A DNA stretch of 9,525 nt from an uncultured Christensenella sp. (GTDB taxonomy: Bacteria > Bacillota > Clostridia > Christensenellales > UBA3700): the NCBI GenBank assembly GCA_910576875.1, contig CAJTKI010000060.1:1-9525 (forward strand). The letters run 5' to 3'. The notes beneath the pieces were generated by a model that was given only the letters and a program-made list of their open reading frames with translations, was not told the origin of the DNA and did not search any database. The stretch's first letter is position 1, and every line of letters begins with the position of its first letter. Both the position numbers and the translations under genes were made by a program. Shown in pieces: positions 6,297-9,525 of the stretch.

Positions 6297-7661
6297 ATGG
6301 AAAATACAAACAACCGTCCCGCGCGCGATCGCAGACGCAAAATCGCCGTCATCGTTGCCGCGGCGGTCGCAGTCGCGCTGATTGCGACGCTGGCGTCGCT
6401 GGTAGGCGTATTCGCGTACCGCAACGGCGCATGGAACATGCAGGTGGACAACCTGTACCGCCAATCGTACTATACGTTGTCGGATAATCTGCTGACGATG
6501 GAAAACAATCTGTCCAAGATCCGCGTGACGCGCGGCGAAGAGTTGCAGCAGGAATTGTTGATGAACATTGCGTTGGCGGCGCAGTCCGCGACGTCGTCGC
6601 TGGCGGCGCTTTCGCACGGCGGATACGATATGACGCCGTTGATCAAATACTGCAACCAAGTCGGCGATTACAGCAGTTACGGCGCGCGCAAAATCGCGTT
6701 CGGACTGGGGCTCAACGACGATGATTACAAGACGTTTTCGGATATGCACGCGATGACGTACCGCATCGCGAACGAACTGAACGCCGTGCGCGACAAAATC
6801 ACGGACAACGGCGAAAAATTCGTCATGGGTCTCGGGCAGATGGGGCAGAGTTTGAGCGCGGCGTTCGAGAGCCTGAGCGGGGCGGACGTCGAATATCCGT
6901 CGCTGATCTACGACGGACCGTTTTCGGACGCGCTCGATTCCAGAGAAGCGCTGGCGCTCAAAAACATGGAGTCGATCGATCCCAAACAGGCGGACAATTA
7001 CGTCGCCCGTGCATTGGGCGGACGCATCCTCAAATCGTTGACGTACGTAACGACCAACGAGAGCGCTTTTGAAACGTATCTGTACGAGTTTACGACCGAA
7101 GACGGCACGAGCGGCAGCATACAGATTTCCAAACAGGGCGGCATGCCCGTCATGTGGGATACGGACGCGAGCGTGGACGATCCGCGCATGACGCAGGAAG
7201 AGGCGGTGGAACTCGCGCGGCAATATTGCGACAAGATCGGTTTGCCGTCGATGGCTCCGGTCTGGGCGTGCGTCAGCGACAGCATCGTGTACGTCAATCT
7301 GTGTTATAAGCGCGACGAGACGATCTATTATCCCGACATGGTCAAGGTCAAAGTGTCGTTGCAGGACGGCGCGATCGTCGGATACGAGGGACTGAATTAT
7401 CTGTACAACCATACCGACCGTACGTTCGGGACGCCGACCGTCGGCGAAGAACAGGTGCGCGCCGGAGATTACGGACGCATGCAGATCTCGTCGGTACGGC
7501 TGTGCGTGACGCCGATGCCGGGCGGATCGGAAAAACTCGCGTGGGAAGTCTACGGATCGGTGGACGTGTATCGGTTCTTCCTGTTTGTGGACGCGAGCAC
7601 GGGCAAACAATTCCGGATCATGCAGGTCATCGACAGCGACGAAGGCGAACTGTTGATGTGA
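6297..7661 (+). CDS. ypeB: Germination protein YpeB
   Basis: 454 residues, close to the usual length of about 450. In Bacillus, YpeB and SleB depend on each other for stable incorporation into the spore, and YpeB is cut by proteases during germination. Seen here: a basic N-terminus (RPARDRRRK), one transmembrane helix (residues 16-40), a mostly helical N-terminal region up to about 195, the conserved YPSLIYDGPFSD (200-211), and a C-terminal half with PepSY-like units. The units start near SREALAL (215) and TQEEAVELA (299), and a third closes the protein with KLAWEVYGSVDVYRFFLFVDASTGK. The start is set by AGGAG (6288-6292), directly after the sleB stop. A terminator follows 15 bases after the stop, so this is the last gene of the cluster. 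Confidence 0.95.
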   Translation: MENTNNRPARDRRRKIAVIVAAAVAVALIATLASLVGVFAYRNGAWNMQVDNLYRQSYYTLSDNLLTMENNLSKIRVTRGEELQQELLMNIALAAQSATSSLAALSHGGYDMTPLIKYCNQVGDYSSYGARKIAFGLGLNDDDYKTFSDMHAMTYRIANELNAVRDKITDNGEKFVMGLGQMGQSLSAAFESLSGADVEYPSLIYDGPFSDALDSREALALKNMESIDPKQADNYVARALGGRILKSLTYVTTNESAFETYLYEFTTEDGTSGSIQISKQGGMPVMWDTDASVDDPRMTQEEAVELARQYCDKIGLPSMAPVWACVSDSIVYVNLCYKRDETIYYPDMVKVKVSLQDGAIVGYEGLNYLYNHTDRTFGTPTVGEEQVRAGDYGRMQISSVRLCVTPMPGGSEKLAWEVYGSVDVYRFFLFVDASTGKQFRIMQVIDSDEGELLM

Positions 7662-7675
7662 CTTAGGCTCGATCA

Positions 7676-7710
7676 GGCGGGAAATGCAAAAAATTTCCCG
7701 CCGATTTTTT
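7676..7710 (+). terminator. Rho-independent terminator after ypeB
   Basis: GGCGGGAAAT (7676-7685) pairs perfectly with ATTTCCCGCC (7693-7702) around a 7-base A-rich loop, followed by GA and six T (7705-7710). It separates the germination cluster from prs. Confidence 0.93.
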
Positions 7711-7734
7711 GTCGCGAGAAATGCGCGCAAACGG

Positions 7735-7763
7735 TTGAAATATTCCCGGCGGCGTGCTACAAT
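7735..7763 (+). promoter_or_regulatory. Sigma-A type promoter of the prs operon
   Basis: TTGAAA (7735-7740), a 17-base spacer, TACAAT (7758-7763); each box has one mismatch to consensus. Transcription would start near 7770, leaving a leader of about 147 bases before prs that contains a short ORF. Confidence 0.85.
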
Positions 7764-7789
7764 GTGGGTACAAGTCTTACGGAGGGATT

Positions 7790-7933
7790 ATGGACTCTCA
7801 CAGTAGCAGTTCCCATATCAACCGCGCATCGGACGGCATGCCGTGCGGAGCGAGCCGTAAATTCCGCATCTTCCAAATTGCAAAAGAATTGATACAACAT
7901 ACTTACGGAGGCAAGGATGAAACCCTTTTTTGA
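7790..7933 (+). CDS. 47-codon leader ORF overlapping the prs start
   Basis: I do not recognise this peptide (starts MDSHSSSSHINRASDG, ends YGGKDETLF). It has its own strong ribosome binding site, GGAGGG at 7781-7786, though the 3-4 base spacing to ATG 7790 is tight. It begins about 20 bases after the predicted transcript start and ends at TGA 7931-7933, 17 bases inside prs in another frame. The layout suggests a leader peptide that couples ribosome traffic to prs translation, or only a chance ORF in the leader. It contains a 12-bp perfect palindrome (ACGGCATGCCGT, 7833-7844) and a stem TGCGGA/TCCGCA (7844-7868). There is no obvious amino-acid run typical of attenuation peptides apart from four Ser. 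Confidence 0.4.
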   Translation: MDSHSSSSHINRASDGMPCGASRKFRIFQIAKELIQHTYGGKDETLF

Positions 7934-9116
7934 GTCGGTTTTCAACTTCGACAAAGAGGCATCTAATATGGCAATCATCGCGCTCGACGGCGCGAAGGAA
8001 TTGGGCGATAAGGTAGATTACTACCTGACCAATTGGTTTAATCGCGAAGCGAAAGACAAGGGTCTGAATATTTGCAAAGATACCTTTTTGTTGAAAAACG
8101 TCTGTCCGCGGTTTACGACGGGCGACGGGAAGGGCTTGATCAAAGATACCGTTCGCGGCAAAGATCTGTATATTTTGGTCGACGTGGGCAACTACTCGTT
8201 GACGTACAACATGTTCGGAACGGACAACCGCATGTCGCCGGACGACCACTATGCGGATCTCAAACGCATTATTTCCGCGGTCGGCGGCAAGGCGCGTTCG
8301 ATCACGGTCGTCATGCCGAGTCTGTACGGCGGACGCCAGCATCGCCGCAACGCGCGCGAATCGCTGGACTGCTCGCAGATGCTGCACGAATTGGAGACGA
8401 TGGGCGTGAGCGACGTGATTACGTTCGACGCGCACGATCCCCGCGTGCAAAACGCCGTGCCGCTGATGGGCTTCGACAACTTTTTGCCGACGTACCAGAT
8501 TCTCAAAGCGATGCTGCGCGCGTATCCGGACGTCGATATCACAAAAGAACACTTTATGATCGTCAGCCCGGACGAAGGCGCGATGAGCCGCAATATCTAT
8601 TATGCGTCCGTGCTGGGCACCGATCTGGGCATGTTCTATAAGCGTCGCGACTATGCAAACATCGTCAACGGACGCAATCCGATCGTCGCGCACGAATACA
8701 TCGGCAACGACGTGTGCGGCAAAGACATCTTCGTCGCGGACGACATCATCGCAACCGGCGACAGCATGCTCAAACTGTGCAACGAGCTCAAAGAACGCGG
8801 CTGCGGCAAGATCTTTTTGACTGCGACGTACGCGCTGTTTACCGAAGGCGTAGACAAATTCGAGAAAGCGTATCAGGACGGTTTGTTTACCGCCGTGCTG
8901 AGCACGAATCTCACGTATACGACGCCCGAGCTCAAATCCAAACCTTGGTTTGTGCAGGCAGACATGTCCAAGTTTATGGCGTATATCATTTCCGCCGCGG
9001 ATCAAAACAAGTCGCTCTCGTCGCTGCTCGATCCGCACGATAAGATACACGAGTTGATCGAACGGTTCAACGCCGGAAAGCCGGAACAATTAAAACTGGA
9101 TATCGAAGAGGAGTAA
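7917..9116 (+). CDS. prs: Ribose-phosphate pyrophosphokinase (PRPP synthetase), long clostridial form
   Basis: 399 residues. The enzyme makes PRPP from ribose 5-phosphate and ATP for purine, pyrimidine, histidine, tryptophan and NAD synthesis in the cytoplasm. Seen here: RQHRRN (140-145), matching the RQDRK ATP-site motif of standard enzymes; FDAHDP (170-175), with H173 equivalent to the active-site His; KRRDYAN (242-248), matching the catalytic flexible loop KRRP; and the PRPP-binding loop DDIIATGDSM (275-284). Standard bacterial Prs is about 315 residues; this one is longer at the N-terminus and in several insertions, like a divergent branch I associate with Clostridia. The start at 7917 has GGAGG (7907-7911) with 5-base spacing. 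A second in-frame ATG at 7968 with AGAGG at 7955-7959 is a weaker alternative that would drop 17 residues. prs is probably co-transcribed with the next gene. Confidence 0.9.
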   Translation: MKPFFESVFNFDKEASNMAIIALDGAKELGDKVDYYLTNWFNREAKDKGLNICKDTFLLKNVCPRFTTGDGKGLIKDTVRGKDLYILVDVGNYSLTYNMFGTDNRMSPDDHYADLKRIISAVGGKARSITVVMPSLYGGRQHRRNARESLDCSQMLHELETMGVSDVITFDAHDPRVQNAVPLMGFDNFLPTYQILKAMLRAYPDVDITKEHFMIVSPDEGAMSRNIYYASVLGTDLGMFYKRRDYANIVNGRNPIVAHEYIGNDVCGKDIFVADDIIATGDSMLKLCNELKERGCGKIFLTATYALFTEGVDKFEKAYQDGLFTAVLSTNLTYTTPELKSKPWFVQADMSKFMAYIISAADQNKSLSSLLDPHDKIHELIERFNAGKPEQLKLDIEEE

Positions 9117-9121
9117 ACATG
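9105..9121 (+). promoter_or_regulatory. Ribosome binding site inside the end of prs
   Basis: AGGAG of GAAGAGGAG serves as the last Glu codons of prs and as the Shine-Dalgarno site for the ATG at 9119. It fixes the start of the hydrolase and ties its translation to prs. Confidence 0.8.
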
Positions 9122-9525
9122 AAAATTCAGTGGCTTGGGCATTCCTGTTTCCGATTGGTGGAATCTACCGGCACGGCGATCGTGACCGATCCGTATGATT
9201 CCGCAATCGTCGGATACGAGATGCCCAAAGTACAGGCCGACGCGATTACGCTGTCGCACCAACACGACGACCACAATGCCGTGCGCAACGTACAGCCCGC
9301 TTGCGGGACGGTACTGGACAAAGCGGGCAGTTGGGACGTCAAGGGCGTGGGCATCGCGTCCGTCGTCAGCCATCATGACGCCGAACAGGGCGCTCGGCGC
9401 GGCGTCAATCATATCTTCAAATTCCGGATGGACGGAGTGGATCTGTGTCATCTGGGCGATATCGGCGAAGAATGCACGACCGAGCTGGGCGAATCCATCG
9501 GCACCGTCAACGTGCTGATGATCCC
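9119..9525 (+). CDS. Metallo-beta-lactamase-fold hydrolase (UlaG/COG2220 type), 5' part only
   Basis: The first 135 residues are visible before the window ends. MKIQWLGHSCFRL is the typical opening of UlaG-like metal-dependent hydrolases. The metal-binding motif HxHxDH is at residues 47-52 (SHQHDDHN), with H85/H86 and the HLGDIG segment (111-116) as likely further ligands, so the site looks intact as far as seen. Substrates of this broad family vary (lactone hydrolysis in UlaG), and many members in Bacillota have no known substrate, so I give no gene name. The ribosome binding site GAAGAGGAG (9105-9113) lies in the last codons of prs and only 2 bases separate prs stop from this start, which implies translational coupling. 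Confidence 0.85.
   Translation, partial: MKIQWLGHSCFRLVESTGTAIVTDPYDSAIVGYEMPKVQADAITLSHQHDDHNAVRNVQPACGTVLDKAGSWDVKGVGIASVVSHHDAEQGARRGVNHIFKFRMDGVDLCHLGDIGEECTTELGESIGTVNVLMI

Noticed and set aside
5574..7730. 718-codon open frame on the minus strand, opposite sleB and ypeB
   Set aside because: It covers two clearly identified + strand genes, runs through the terminator, has no start signal, and shows the same low-information Arg-rich composition.
7770..7916. Purine, PRPP or ykkC-type riboswitch in the prs leader
   Set aside because: I could not find the conserved cores of these riboswitches; only a short palindrome and a 6-bp stem are seen.
7818..9089. 423-codon open frame on the minus strand, opposite prs
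   Set aside because: It is a shadow of the well-supported prs gene, with no domain or ribosome binding site.

Overview
The window looks like chromosomal DNA of a spore-forming anaerobe of the Bacillota, most likely class Clostridia. Three genes in the middle are sporulation and germination genes found in endospore formers (spoIIR, sleB, ypeB). The left end carries the C-terminus of an [FeFe]-hydrogenase-type protein, which points to an anaerobe. The coding DNA favours GCG, GCC, CGC and GAC codons, so this is not a low-GC clostridium. An uncultured gut-type Clostridia lineage is plausible, but that is inference. All genes are on the + strand.

Layout. (1) 1-521: the end of an [FeFe]-hydrogenase-like protein, closed by an intrinsic terminator at 542-567. 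(2) 568-889: a non-coding stretch with a 16-bp perfect palindrome (647-681), a strong sigma-A type promoter (768-796) and a second, diverged copy of the same palindrome at the predicted transcription start (805-839). (3) 890-4624: a 1244-residue surface protein with a signal peptide, a DUF6273-like N-terminal domain, several Ig-like/MBG-like modules and a C-terminal membrane anchor; its 5' third differs in base composition from the rest. (4) 4625-5052: 428 bases without a credible gene. They hold three A-tracts in 10-bp phase, an extended -10 promoter, a 10-bp stem next to a boxA-like rRNA-leader motif, further hairpins, and a good sigma-F promoter just before spoIIR. (5) 5053-7661: spoIIR-sleB-ypeB, 8 and 9 bases apart, ended by a terminator at 7676-7710. 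(6) 7735-9525: a new promoter, a 47-codon leader ORF that overlaps the next start, a long form of PRPP synthetase (prs), and the start of a UlaG-type metallo-beta-lactamase-fold hydrolase whose ribosome binding site overlaps the prs stop.

How the genes work together. SpoIIR is the forespore signal that triggers pro-sigma-E processing in the mother cell. SleB is the cortex-lytic enzyme used at germination, and YpeB is its partner protein. Placing all three in one apparent operon behind a sigma-F type promoter would link an early forespore signal with loading of germination enzymes into the spore. Prs supplies PRPP for nucleotide, histidine and tryptophan synthesis.

I do not see a clearly new biological system (no defence island, CRISPR array, mobile element or phage genes). 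The signals most worth a second look are regulatory: the paired palindromes, the rRNA-like leader in front of spoIIR, the sigma-F site, and the overlapping leader ORF of prs.
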